Positions 26,186-33,271 of a stretch of 64,000 bases of DNA are shown here, in pieces; the first letter of the stretch is position 1; every line of letters begins with the position of its first letter. Under the pieces are notes generated by a model. That model worked only from the letters and a program-made list of their open reading frames with translations, was not told the DNA's origin and ran no database searches. A program made the translations under genes and the position numbers. Origin of the DNA: Caryophanales bacterium UBA7057 (GTDB lineage Bacteria; Bacillota_I; Bacilli_A; RF39; UBA660); contig DLAC01000010.1 in assembly GCA_002493865.1 (NCBI GenBank), positions 1-64,000 of the forward strand, in the 5' to 3' direction.

Positions 26186-27565
26186 TTGATAACAGGATAT
26201 GAAATTCGAAAAGAAGGTAGGAAAGAAGTACTTGTTCTTCATCTTAGTTATGATGTGGAGTTTTCCTTAGATTTTTATAAAAGAAAGAATGGGAAGAATA
26301 TGAAGCAGATGATCAATGATTATATTCGAAACAATAAAATTCGGTGGAATGGGAATCAAATTCTTTTATTATTTGGAGGAGTAGCGTTAGGAACTCTCCT
26401 TCTTTTTTCAAGTCCAAACCACAATGGACAAATGGATTATCTCTATGTGAATTCTGTGATTATGAATTCCTCTACTTCGACTGCTTCTATTTTGACTAGT
26501 AAACCTAAAGAAAAAGAAATTTCCATGAGTGAGGATACTTTTATTTCAAAAGAACCTACGAAAATAGAAGAGAGTAAAGAGCCTGAAAAAAAGCAGGAAG
26601 AGATAACAGTGAATAAAGACGATTCTTTGAAGAAAGTCGAAAATACTGCTTATGTAGACGAATCTTCCAAAAAATCAGAACCAGTAGGGGTAGAAAGTCA
26701 TAGTTCTTCTACTTCCTCTATTTCTTCGAATCAATCTCAGTCTGTGAAAGAAGAAGACCCAGTATCAAACGAAGAAAAAGTAACAATTTACCGAAGTAAC
26801 GGTACAGTTTTAACTCTTTCCATGAATGATTATTTAATAGGAGTTGTCGCTTCTGAAATGCCTGCTTCTTTTCCAGTGGAAGCCTTAAAAGCACAAGCAA
26901 TTGTCGCTAGGACTTACGCTAGTAAGAAATTAAAGAGTGGTGAGGTTCTTACTGATGATGTTTCTACTCAAGTATATAAAGATGAATCTTATTTTCGTTC
27001 GGTTTGGAAAAAAGATTTTGATTTTTATTATAGCAAAATTAGACAAGCAGTTTTAGAAACTGATGGAATGACCGTTCAATATCAAGGGGATTACATCGAA
27101 GCCATTTATCACTCTACGAGTAATGGAAAAACAGAAGATGCCATTTCTGTTTGGGGAAATTCCGTTCCCTATTTAAAAAGTGTAAATAGTGTTTGGGATC
27201 AATATGCAGATACTTATTTAAGAACGGTAGAAAAAGACTTATCTACAGTCCTTCAAATTTTTGGAATTGATTTTCAAGAACCATTCACCATGGAAGTTTT
27301 ATCTAGAAATGAAAGTGGTAGGATTTCTAGTATTCGTGTTGGAAATCAAAGTTATACAGGGGTTCAGTTTCGAAATTTACTAGGACTACGTTCTGCAGAC
27401 TTTGATATAGAAATTCAAGATGGAAAATTATTGATTACAACGAGAGGTTATGGACATGGTGTTGGTATGAGCCAATATGGTGCGAAGGGGATGGCAGAAT
27501 CTGGCTATTCTTGTTTACAAATTTTATCTCATTACTATCCAGGAACTTTAGTTACAAAAGAATAA
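26186..27565 (+). CDS. spoIID: SpoIID/LytB-domain protein (peptidoglycan remodelling, sporulation)
   Basis: SpoIID is the mother-cell lytic transglycosylase that drives engulfment. The C-terminal half shows the SpoIID domain: MNDYLIGVVASEMPASFP, EALKAQAIVARTYASKK, and the end GYGHGVGMSQYGAKGMAESG. Before it come a membrane helix (about residues 55-75) and a Ser/Glu/Lys-rich linker of some 120 residues, making it longer than the B. subtilis protein (about 340 residues). I choose the TTG at 26186: GGTGATC, matching the 16S anti-Shine-Dalgarno extension, ends 3 bases before it, and the earlier in-frame TTG at 26150 is inside the SigE-like -10 box. An ATG at residue 39 is an alternative. It could also be a SpoIID-like cell-wall amidase activator (LytB). 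Confidence 0.8.
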   Translation: MITGYEIRKEGRKEVLVLHLSYDVEFSLDFYKRKNGKNMKQMINDYIRNNKIRWNGNQILLLFGGVALGTLLLFSSPNHNGQMDYLYVNSVIMNSSTSTASILTSKPKEKEISMSEDTFISKEPTKIEESKEPEKKQEEITVNKDDSLKKVENTAYVDESSKKSEPVGVESHSSSTSSISSNQSQSVKEEDPVSNEEKVTIYRSNGTVLTLSMNDYLIGVVASEMPASFPVEALKAQAIVARTYASKKLKSGEVLTDDVSTQVYKDESYFRSVWKKDFDFYYSKIRQAVLETDGMTVQYQGDYIEAIYHSTSNGKTEDAISVWGNSVPYLKSVNSVWDQYADTYLRTVEKDLSTVLQIFGIDFQEPFTMEVLSRNESGRISSIRVGNQSYTGVQFRNLLGLRSADFDIEIQDGKLLITTRGYGHGVGMSQYGAKGMAESGYSCLQILSHYYPGTLVTKE

Positions 27566-27580
27566 CTAAAGTTCTTTTTT
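27543..27580 (+). terminator. Strong terminator after spoIID-like gene
   Basis: GAACTTTAGTTA (27543-27554) pairs perfectly with TAACTAAAGTTC (27563-27574), followed by six T. The stem overlaps the stop codon. Confidence 0.92.
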
Positions 27581-27704
27581 GATACTTCTATTTTTTTCAA
27601 TAAAATCACCTGAAAAAGATAAAAAAATATTTAATCTCTAAGTAAAACATGTTATAATATTTAAAGATAAAGAATAGAAAAGAAGAATAAAGGGAGGTGT
27701 TTTT

Positions 27705-30700
27705 ATGAATGGGGAAGATTTAGCGGATAAAGCTGGGATTAAAAAAGAAAATCGGTTTATATTTTCAGATTCTTATTATGAAAATATGCCTGAAGTCCCA
27801 GAAAAACCTAATTTTGATGTAGTAGGACTTCCTAAAAAAGAAACGCCTTCTAGTAATACTCCAATACAACAAGCAAGTAGTTTTGATCAGATTATTCATA
27901 ATGATTATACAAAAAATGACGAAGAACCTTCGAATCATATGTTTAATTTCTTTTCAGAAACAGACTCTCATGAATCGAATGATTTTGGTGTGAAAGAAAA
28001 TACAATGCATCCATCGGATTTAACGAATCCTTTTTCCAGCCAAAAAGTGTCAGAAAAGATGGACTTATTTCACTCACTTCCAGGTTCAGGTAGTGAATTA
28101 AATAGCACTTATGAGAACAATCATTTTCAAGAAAATAGTGAAATGCAAACACAGGATACTTATGCTTCCTCTAATGTTTCCTTTGAAAATGATTCTTTCA
28201 GTTTACCTTCTACGGATTTAGGAGCTTTACAGCATGAAGATACTTTTTCAAATCACAAAGAAGATTTACCAACGGATGGATTTAACTTTGGTACCGAATC
28301 TAGTTTAGATTCTATTTCTAGTGAAAATAATGCTTCTACTTCATTTAATCTAATGGATCAGAACAGTAATCCATTAGATGTTATTCATCCAGCAGAAGAT
28401 GTTTCAAGAAAACAGGAGTCACAAAAACAGGATGACTTTTCTCCTTCTAGTACGTCTTTTGAAAATGATACGTTTGGTTTACCTTCTATGGATTCCAACT
28501 CTTTACAGCCAGAAAATTCTAATTTTTCTTTTAATAATGCTCCTTTACCATCGAATGATGTTTCTTTAGAAGATAAGAAAGAACAATCTGTAGATCCATT
28601 TAGTTTTAATGTTGGAACTAGTGATCATTCTAATGAAGCAAATCCTTCCATTCCTGTACCTATGGATTTTAATTCTTCTTTCAGTCAGGAAACATCTGAA
28701 ATTCCTCCAAAAGTTGATTCCCAAACGGATTCTACAACAAGTATATTTTCAAATGGGAAAATTAATGATTCCTTTGAATTTTATAAACCAGATGAATCTT
28801 TGAATCATGATTACTTTTTTGGAACAGATAGTAAATCTTTGGCAGATATTGAAAAAGAAAAAATTGAAATTCCTTCTGTAGATTCTACTAATGCAAAACA
28901 AGAAAAACAAGAAAAAGAAGAGGATTCTATAGACTTTATTGAGCGATTAAAAAATCAAGAGGAGCCTTTGAAAAACGTTTCCTCTTCTGAGAATTCTAGT
29001 GATTCTTCTTCCTCTCAGTTTGCCATTCCTGTTGATCAGATGGAAGATAAAAAAGATTTTTTGTGGAGACCGATTGAGAAACCAAAGACAGAAGAAATTA
29101 AAATTCCTGAAAGAAAATTAGAGTATGATCAAAGCTTTATGAGTTCTACACCAAGCGAAGAGAATAAATTTATTGTAAATGGGGATCCTAGTGTTGAAAT
29201 TAAGGATGTTCCAAAAAGGGAAACTAGTAAAATTCCAGATTTTATGTCTGGAACGTTCCAGGCCTCTAATTTAAATATTTCAACAGGTGTAAATCAAGAA
29301 CTAGAAGCAGAACTTCTAAAACAAAGAGAAGAGGAAGAGGAACGAAAACGTAAAGAAGCTTTAGAATCTAGTGTATATCGTAACCTGAATCAAAATAAAA
29401 AGAATCAACAACTTGTATATAAAGCTGGAGGAAAAAGTTATGTCAGAGAAGTAGAAAATAAACCTAAAATAGAACTTTGGCCGGCGAATCAACCGCCTGC
29501 TTCAACACCTGAATCTACTTCACCACAAGTGGAAATACCTTCTGTAGTTACGGATACTGAGTCTACTGATTTAAAATCAGAAATAGAGGCACCAGTAGAA
29601 GAAATAAAGGAAGAGTCAAAGAAAGAACAGCCAAAATCTATCCAAGAATTGATAGAAAGTATTGTCGATGTTCCAGGATTATCCAATATTGAGGTGAAAT
29701 TGAATCCTTTTGAAAATCCAGGTGTAAAGTTTGGATTCCAAGAAAAAGTAGATAAAGAAGTGATTCCAGATGACCAACCTACGAATGTATATGATGAGAA
29801 GGCAGATAATTTTGATTATGACCAAAACTTTGAAAATGTCGAGGTTGTCAAATCCACCTTGTTAGAAGAACTGATTGGAAAATCTCATAAAGAGGGAAAA
29901 ATTAGTATTCTCGCACGTTATGGAGAAGACTTTTGCGCTAGAGATTATATTACAAATCCAGCAATTGGGCGTGCAGAAGAAATTAAACAGTTAATTTTGA
30001 TTTTACTAACTCCAGAAAAATCAGGAATTCTAATTGGTAAGCCTGGTATTGGTAAAACTTCGATTGTAGAGGGACTTGCTTATCAACTTCAAAGAAATAA
30101 TGTACCAGAAGCCTTGAAAGGATTTCGAATTGTCAGTGTTAAAACGCCTTCCCTTCTCGGTAGTTTACCAACAGGTGAAACAAGACTACAGACGTTAGTT
30201 GATGAATTAAAGGGATTAGATAAAGTTATCTTATTTATTGATGAAATTCATATGTTGATTGGTGCGACAAATGATTCTTCTATGGATTTTGCGAACATGT
30301 TTAAGGAAAGCTTGGGTCGTGGTACGATTAAAGTAATTGGTGCGACAACGACTGAAGAATATGAACGATATATACTTCGTGATAAGGCATTTGTTAGACG
30401 TTTCCAAAAAGTAGAAGTAGAAGAGCCAAGTAGGGAACATACAATTAAAATATTAATGGGAACACTACCTAAAATAGAAAAAACAACAGGTGCAAAGCTT
30501 AAGTACTCTGAATTTATGAAGACTGAAATTATGTCTTTTATCGTAGATATTACAACAGAGTATAAGAGAATTTATGGAATTGGATCTAGATATCCAGACA
30601 TCTGTTTAACTTTACTATCTCAAGCATTTTCTCAAGCCGTCTTTGCGAATCGGACCGAGGTAACGATTAATGATATTCGTAAAGCCATCGAAAATTCTAA

Positions 30701-30791
30701 AAATATTTATCCAGATGTCATCCGCAAAGAATTAGTGAACTTTGATCAAAAATTTAAAGATTTAATTCGTGAAGAAGAATTAGGACAATAA
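27705..30791 (+). CDS. ClpA/B-like AAA+ ATPase with very long disordered head
   Basis: A 1028-residue protein. Residues 1 to about 700 are low-complexity, rich in Ser, Asn, Asp, Glu and Pro, with an internal near-repeat (VSFENDSFSLPSTD and TSFENDTFGLPSMD about 105 residues apart) and no signal peptide. Residues about 715-1028 form a single AAA+ module like the first ATPase domain of ClpC/ClpB: NPAIGRAEEIKQLI, Walker A GKPGIGKTSIVEG, LLGSLPTGETR, Walker B VILFIDEIHMLIGA, sensor GATTTEEYE and arginine finger RRFQKVEVEEPS. The Clp N-domain, M-domain and second ATPase are absent. It stands alone between two terminators with a TATAAT box at 27653-27658. Its targets are unknown; sporulation or envelope scaffolding is possible but unproven. 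Confidence 0.85.
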   Translation: MNGEDLADKAGIKKENRFIFSDSYYENMPEVPEKPNFDVVGLPKKETPSSNTPIQQASSFDQIIHNDYTKNDEEPSNHMFNFFSETDSHESNDFGVKENTMHPSDLTNPFSSQKVSEKMDLFHSLPGSGSELNSTYENNHFQENSEMQTQDTYASSNVSFENDSFSLPSTDLGALQHEDTFSNHKEDLPTDGFNFGTESSLDSISSENNASTSFNLMDQNSNPLDVIHPAEDVSRKQESQKQDDFSPSSTSFENDTFGLPSMDSNSLQPENSNFSFNNAPLPSNDVSLEDKKEQSVDPFSFNVGTSDHSNEANPSIPVPMDFNSSFSQETSEIPPKVDSQTDSTTSIFSNGKINDSFEFYKPDESLNHDYFFGTDSKSLADIEKEKIEIPSVDSTNAKQEKQEKEEDSIDFIERLKNQEEPLKNVSSSENSSDSSSSQFAIPVDQMEDKKDFLWRPIEKPKTEEIKIPERKLEYDQSFMSSTPSEENKFIVNGDPSVEIKDVPKRETSKIPDFMSGTFQASNLNISTGVNQELEAELLKQREEEEERKRKEALESSVYRNLNQNKKNQQLVYKAGGKSYVREVENKPKIELWPANQPPASTPESTSPQVEIPSVVTDTESTDLKSEIEAPVEEIKEESKKEQPKSIQELIESIVDVPGLSNIEVKLNPFENPGVKFGFQEKVDKEVIPDDQPTNVYDEKADNFDYDQNFENVEVVKSTLLEELIGKSHKEGKISILARYGEDFCARDYITNPAIGRAEEIKQLILILLTPEKSGILIGKPGIGKTSIVEGLAYQLQRNNVPEALKGFRIVSVKTPSLLGSLPTGETRLQTLVDELKGLDKVILFIDEIHMLIGATNDSSMDFANMFKESLGRGTIKVIGATTTEEYERYILRDKAFVRRFQKVEVEEPSREHTIKILMGTLPKIEKTTGAKLKYSEFMKTEIMSFIVDITTEYKRIYGIGSRYPDICLTLLSQAFSQAVFANRTEVTINDIRKAIENSKNIYPDVIRKELVNFDQKFKDLIREEELGQ

Positions 30792-30829
30792 AAAAGGCAC
30801 TTGTAGATACCCTCTACAGTGTCTTTTTT
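30790..30829. terminator. Bidirectional terminator between AAA+ gene and Nudix gene
   Basis: AAAAAAGGCACTTGTAG pairs with CTACAGTGTCTTTTTT, with a few mismatches, around a small loop, and the ends are A- and T-runs, so it can stop transcription from both sides. Confidence 0.8.
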
Positions 30830-30831
30830 GA

Positions 30832-31368
30832 TTATCCTCTCTCTAGCATTTTTTTCATTTCTAGAAGTGCTTCTAATCCATCCTTCTTAAAAGTAAAGAG
30901 TGGATTTCCAACATTTGATATTACTTCATCTAAAGAAAACCAACGAATTTCTGATAGTTCCTCTGTTTGAATCGTAAAATCAGGAATATCTAAATCTGTT
31001 TTAATATAGTACCAAGTTCGAACACTAGAGTCTCTTTTTTCACGTAATACAAGTGCTTTATATACTAAAATCTTAAGTTCTTCTTTTTTTACACGAATTC
31101 CAAGTTCCTCTGATAATTCGCGTAATGCTGCGTCTTCTAAAGTTTCTGATACATCTACATGCCCAGCACAAGAAGAAGCCCAGCAATTCGGATGACTCTT
31201 TTTATTTGCAGATCTTTTTTGTAATAATAATTGGTTCTTGTCATTGATAACAAAAACCACAATCTCATTATGCAATAAATTCTTGTCATGGATTTCTCCT
31301 CGTGGTAAAATCACCCCTGTTGGTACCCCATCTTCTGTTACAACTTCTAATAATTCCTTCTCTTCCAT
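30832..31368 (-). CDS. Nudix hydrolase, IDI-like
   Basis: The 178-residue protein contains the Nudix box (GHVDVSETLEDAALRELSEELGI, matching Gx5Ex7REUxEE) and its flanks resemble the isopentenyl-diphosphate isomerase type 1/YfcD branch: LHNEIVVFVINDKNQLLLQKRS, HPNCWASSCAGHVD and WYYIKTD. In this branch the Cys of SCAGH and a later Glu are catalytic in IDI. Many such proteins are instead general nucleotide-diphosphate hydrolases, so isomerase activity cannot be claimed. It is a single gene with an ACGAGGT ribosome-binding site, converging on the AAA+ gene. Confidence 0.85.
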   Translation of the reverse strand: MEEKELLEVVTEDGVPTGVILPRGEIHDKNLLHNEIVVFVINDKNQLLLQKRSANKKSHPNCWASSCAGHVDVSETLEDAALRELSEELGIRVKKEELKILVYKALVLREKRDSSVRTWYYIKTDLDIPDFTIQTEELSEIRWFSLDEVISNVGNPLFTFKKDGLEALLEMKKMLERG

Positions 31369-31511
31369 ACTTTTACCTCGTAATTTTATTGTAACATAAG
31401 CAAGTATATAATCCCAATCATTTATTTTGACACTATTTTTAAAATACGATGCAGTTATTGATGAGTAAAATGTATTAAATACAACAAAAAATATAAAAAA
31501 AGTAATGAAGA

Positions 31512-31721
31512 TTACTGTATTGATCTTTTTCCTATACTTTTTTGTCGTGGTTTTTCTTGAATTTCTCCATTTGAATTTTCAGGTATCGTTAATAACTGTA
31601 AAGCAAGTTTTTTACGTAATGACTCAGAACCAACATCTATTCTACCACCGTAAGGGCGAATTTCATCCTTTGCTAATATCGTTATTTTTTCTATTCTGCG
31701 ATTCGGCATCTCTCTTTTCAT
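31512..31721 (-). CDS. Small basic protein of unknown function
   Basis: A 69-residue, lysine- and arginine-rich protein with no match I recognise. I prefer this strand over the overlapping plus-strand frame because TAGGAGGAG lies 7-8 bases before its ATG and its composition looks like a soluble protein. The start MKREMPNRRIEKITILAKDE and the C-terminal KPRQKSIGKRSIQ give it a strong positive charge, so nucleic-acid binding is possible. It is downstream of the tRNA-His terminator on the same strand and so is probably expressed from its own promoter. Function unknown. Confidence 0.5.
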   Translation of the reverse strand: MKREMPNRRIEKITILAKDEIRPYGGRIDVGSESLRKKLALQLLTIPENSNGEIQEKPRQKSIGKRSIQ

Positions 31722-31849
31722 ATTTTTTCTCCTCCTAAGTCAATGTATTAATATTACTTTAACATACTTTAACCAAGTTTGAAACATTTATTAACAGCAA
31801 AGTTAAATTATCCTCATTCCCATTGATTTTTTCCCTCCTAGCAAAATAA

Positions 31850-31882
31850 AAAAGTTCATAATATTAAGTATTACGAACTTTT
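31850..31882 (-). terminator. Terminator of the tRNA-His transcript
   Basis: On the minus strand AAAAGTTCGTAATA pairs with TATTATGAACTTTT over a short loop and T residues follow. A second small hairpin (CGCAC/GTGCG at 31890-31905) lies between it and the tRNA 3' end. Confidence 0.8.
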
Positions 31883-31919
31883 ACTGACTCTCGCACAAAG
31901 GTGTGCGTAAAATTCTATA

Positions 31920-31996
31920 TGGGGCGAAATATGGGGATCGAACCCATGCATACCGGAGCCACAATCCGGCGTGTTAACCACTTCACCAATTCCGCC
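31920..31996 (-). tRNA. tRNA-His (GTG)
   Basis: Read on the minus strand, the sequence folds into a full cloverleaf. The acceptor stem GCGGAAT pairs with ATTTCGC, with one G-T pair. The extra G at position -1 faces C73, the identity mark of tRNA-His. The anticodon stem CCGGA/TCCGG carries the loop TTGTGGC with anticodon GTG. The T arm ATGGG-TTCGATC-CCCAT is intact and CCA is encoded. The gene has its own promoter and terminator. Confidence 0.97.
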
Positions 31997-32015
31997 ATAT
32001 CAAAAATACATTCTT

Positions 32016-32044
32016 ATTTTATCAACAAATTAGCATTTTGACAA
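32016..32044 (-). promoter_or_regulatory. SigA promoter of tRNA-His
   Basis: On the minus strand TTGTCA (32039-32044) and TAAAAT (32016-32021) are 17 bases apart, 20 bases upstream of the tRNA 5' end. Confidence 0.75.
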
Positions 32045-32124
32045 GAGATTTTATTGATTTCTATTAAAAATTATGTGTGAAAGATAAAATCTAGGCAATT
32101 ACCCAAACTCATCTAGTTAAATAT

Positions 32125-32133
32125 CATAGATTA
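32125..32133 (+). promoter_or_regulatory. Mother-cell sigma -10-like box before cotJ
   Basis: CATAGATTA fits the CATAnnnTA -10 pattern of SigK and overlaps that of SigE; it ends 19 bases before the ATG. An AAAC lies about 16 bases upstream, a weak candidate for the -35 AC element. No good SigA promoter is seen for this sense strand. Confidence 0.4.
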
Positions 32134-32152
32134 TTAACAAAGGAGATAGAAC

Positions 32153-32584
32153 ATGAATAATAATTTTAGTTATGATTCCTATAGATATCCAAATATGCCA
32201 ATGTTAAATCAAAATCAAGTACTTCCAGTTCCAAACAATGATTTGGCAGAACCATATCAAGGATTTCTACAGGGAAACTTATTTAATAACATCTTTCAAG
32301 GGTACAAAAATTATCGTCCAGCGAAAATTGTACCAAATAATGAGCAAGCAGAACTTTTACTAAATGTAGATCAATTATCTTTTGCGGCTCATGAATTAAA
32401 TTTATACTTGGATGTACATCCAACGGATCAACCAATGATTCAGCTTTTTAACAAATATCAAGCAATGGCACAAGATGCAATTCAAAAATATGAAAGCAAA
32501 TACGGGCCTCTTTCCGTATCATTCCCATCAGAAGCAAATCATTTTAGTTGGGAAGCCTATGCTTGGCCATGGGAGGTAGACTAA
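32153..32584 (+). CDS. cotJB: Spore coat CotJA-CotJB-like fused protein
   Basis: The 143-residue protein seems to join the two small CotJ proteins. Residues about 25-60 (LPVPNNDLAEPYQGFLQGN, LFNNIFQGYKNYRP) recall the CotJA core, and residues about 65-143 are CotJB-like: LLLNVDQLSFAAHELNLYLD, VHPTDQPM, KYGPLSV and the closing SWEAYAWPWEVD. CotJA and CotJB are usually separate genes that help place CotJC in the spore coat. It is followed one base later by cotJC, as in the canonical operon. An AAAGGAGA site precedes the ATG. Fusion is judged by eye; a distinct CotJB with an N-terminal extension is the alternative. Confidence 0.8.
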   Translation: MNNNFSYDSYRYPNMPMLNQNQVLPVPNNDLAEPYQGFLQGNLFNNIFQGYKNYRPAKIVPNNEQAELLLNVDQLSFAAHELNLYLDVHPTDQPMIQLFNKYQAMAQDAIQKYESKYGPLSVSFPSEANHFSWEAYAWPWEVD

Positions 32585-32585
32585 A

Positions 32586-33152
32586 ATGTGGAAATATGAG
32601 AAAAGATTACAATATCCTGTATCTATTAAGAAAAAAAATCTAGCATTCGCAAAACAGTTAGTAACTCAATACGGTGGTTTTGCAGGAGAACTTGGCGCAG
32701 CCCTACGTTATCTAAATCAGCGCTATACAATGCCAGATAATCGTGGAAAAGCATTATTAACGGACATCGGCACGGAGGAACTAGCCCATGTAGAAATTTT
32801 ATCAACAATGTTATATCAGTTGATGAAAGATGCAACTCCAGAAGAAATGAAAGCAGCAGGACTTGCAAGTCACTATGCAGAACATAGAAATGCTGTCTAT
32901 CCATTAGATGCAAGTGGAGTACCATTTACGGTAACCTATTTTGCAACAACTGGGGATCCTTTAGCAGATTTAAGTGAAGATATGGCAGCAGAAGAAAAAG
33001 CAAGAGCCGTATATGAAAGCTTAATTGACTTAACAGATGATCCTGATATCATTGGACCATTACTCTGGTTAAGACAAAGAGAAATTGTGCACTTTGAGCG
33101 CTTTAAAGAACTTTATAATGAATATAAAAATAAGCAAATACAACCAAGATAA
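32586..33152 (+). CDS. cotJC: Spore coat protein CotJC (manganese catalase-like)
   Basis: The 188-residue CotJC is a coat protein of the non-haem manganese catalase family. It shows the ferritin-like helices with metal ligands in GGFAGELGAALRYL, DIGTEELAHVEIL and REIVHFERF, and the start MWKYEKRLQYPV typical of CotJC. It could detoxify peroxide at the spore surface; whether it is catalytically active is unknown. It is the last gene of the cotJ operon and is followed by a strong terminator. Mother-cell expression is expected. Confidence 0.93.
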   Translation: MWKYEKRLQYPVSIKKKNLAFAKQLVTQYGGFAGELGAALRYLNQRYTMPDNRGKALLTDIGTEELAHVEILSTMLYQLMKDATPEEMKAAGLASHYAEHRNAVYPLDASGVPFTVTYFATTGDPLADLSEDMAAEEKARAVYESLIDLTDDPDIIGPLLWLRQREIVHFERFKELYNEYKNKQIQPR

Positions 33153-33176
33153 AAAGACACTGTAGAAATATTTACT

Positions 33177-33200
33177 AAAAAAGACCTCAAGGTCTTTTTT
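33177..33200 (+). terminator. Terminator of the cotJ operon
   Basis: AAAAAAGACCT and AGGTCTTTTTT form a perfect stem with a 2-base spacer (CA), followed by A-rich sequence. The symmetrical A/T ends could also stop the opposite strand. Confidence 0.88.
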
Positions 33201-33271
33201 AAATTCTCAAAATCTCTCTTTTTCAGTAGTTTCATTATCATATACTTTAATAAAAAGTATATGAAATATCA

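Noticed and set aside
31505..31738. Plus-strand 77-residue frame opposite the small basic protein
   Set aside because: Its ribosome-binding site is poor and its composition is that of an antisense shadow; the minus-strand frame has TAGGAGGAG at the right distance.
31890..31905. CGCAC/GTGCG hairpin as a T-box or riboswitch
   Set aside because: It is a short hairpin between the tRNA 3' end and its terminator on the minus strand, most likely part of the precursor tail.
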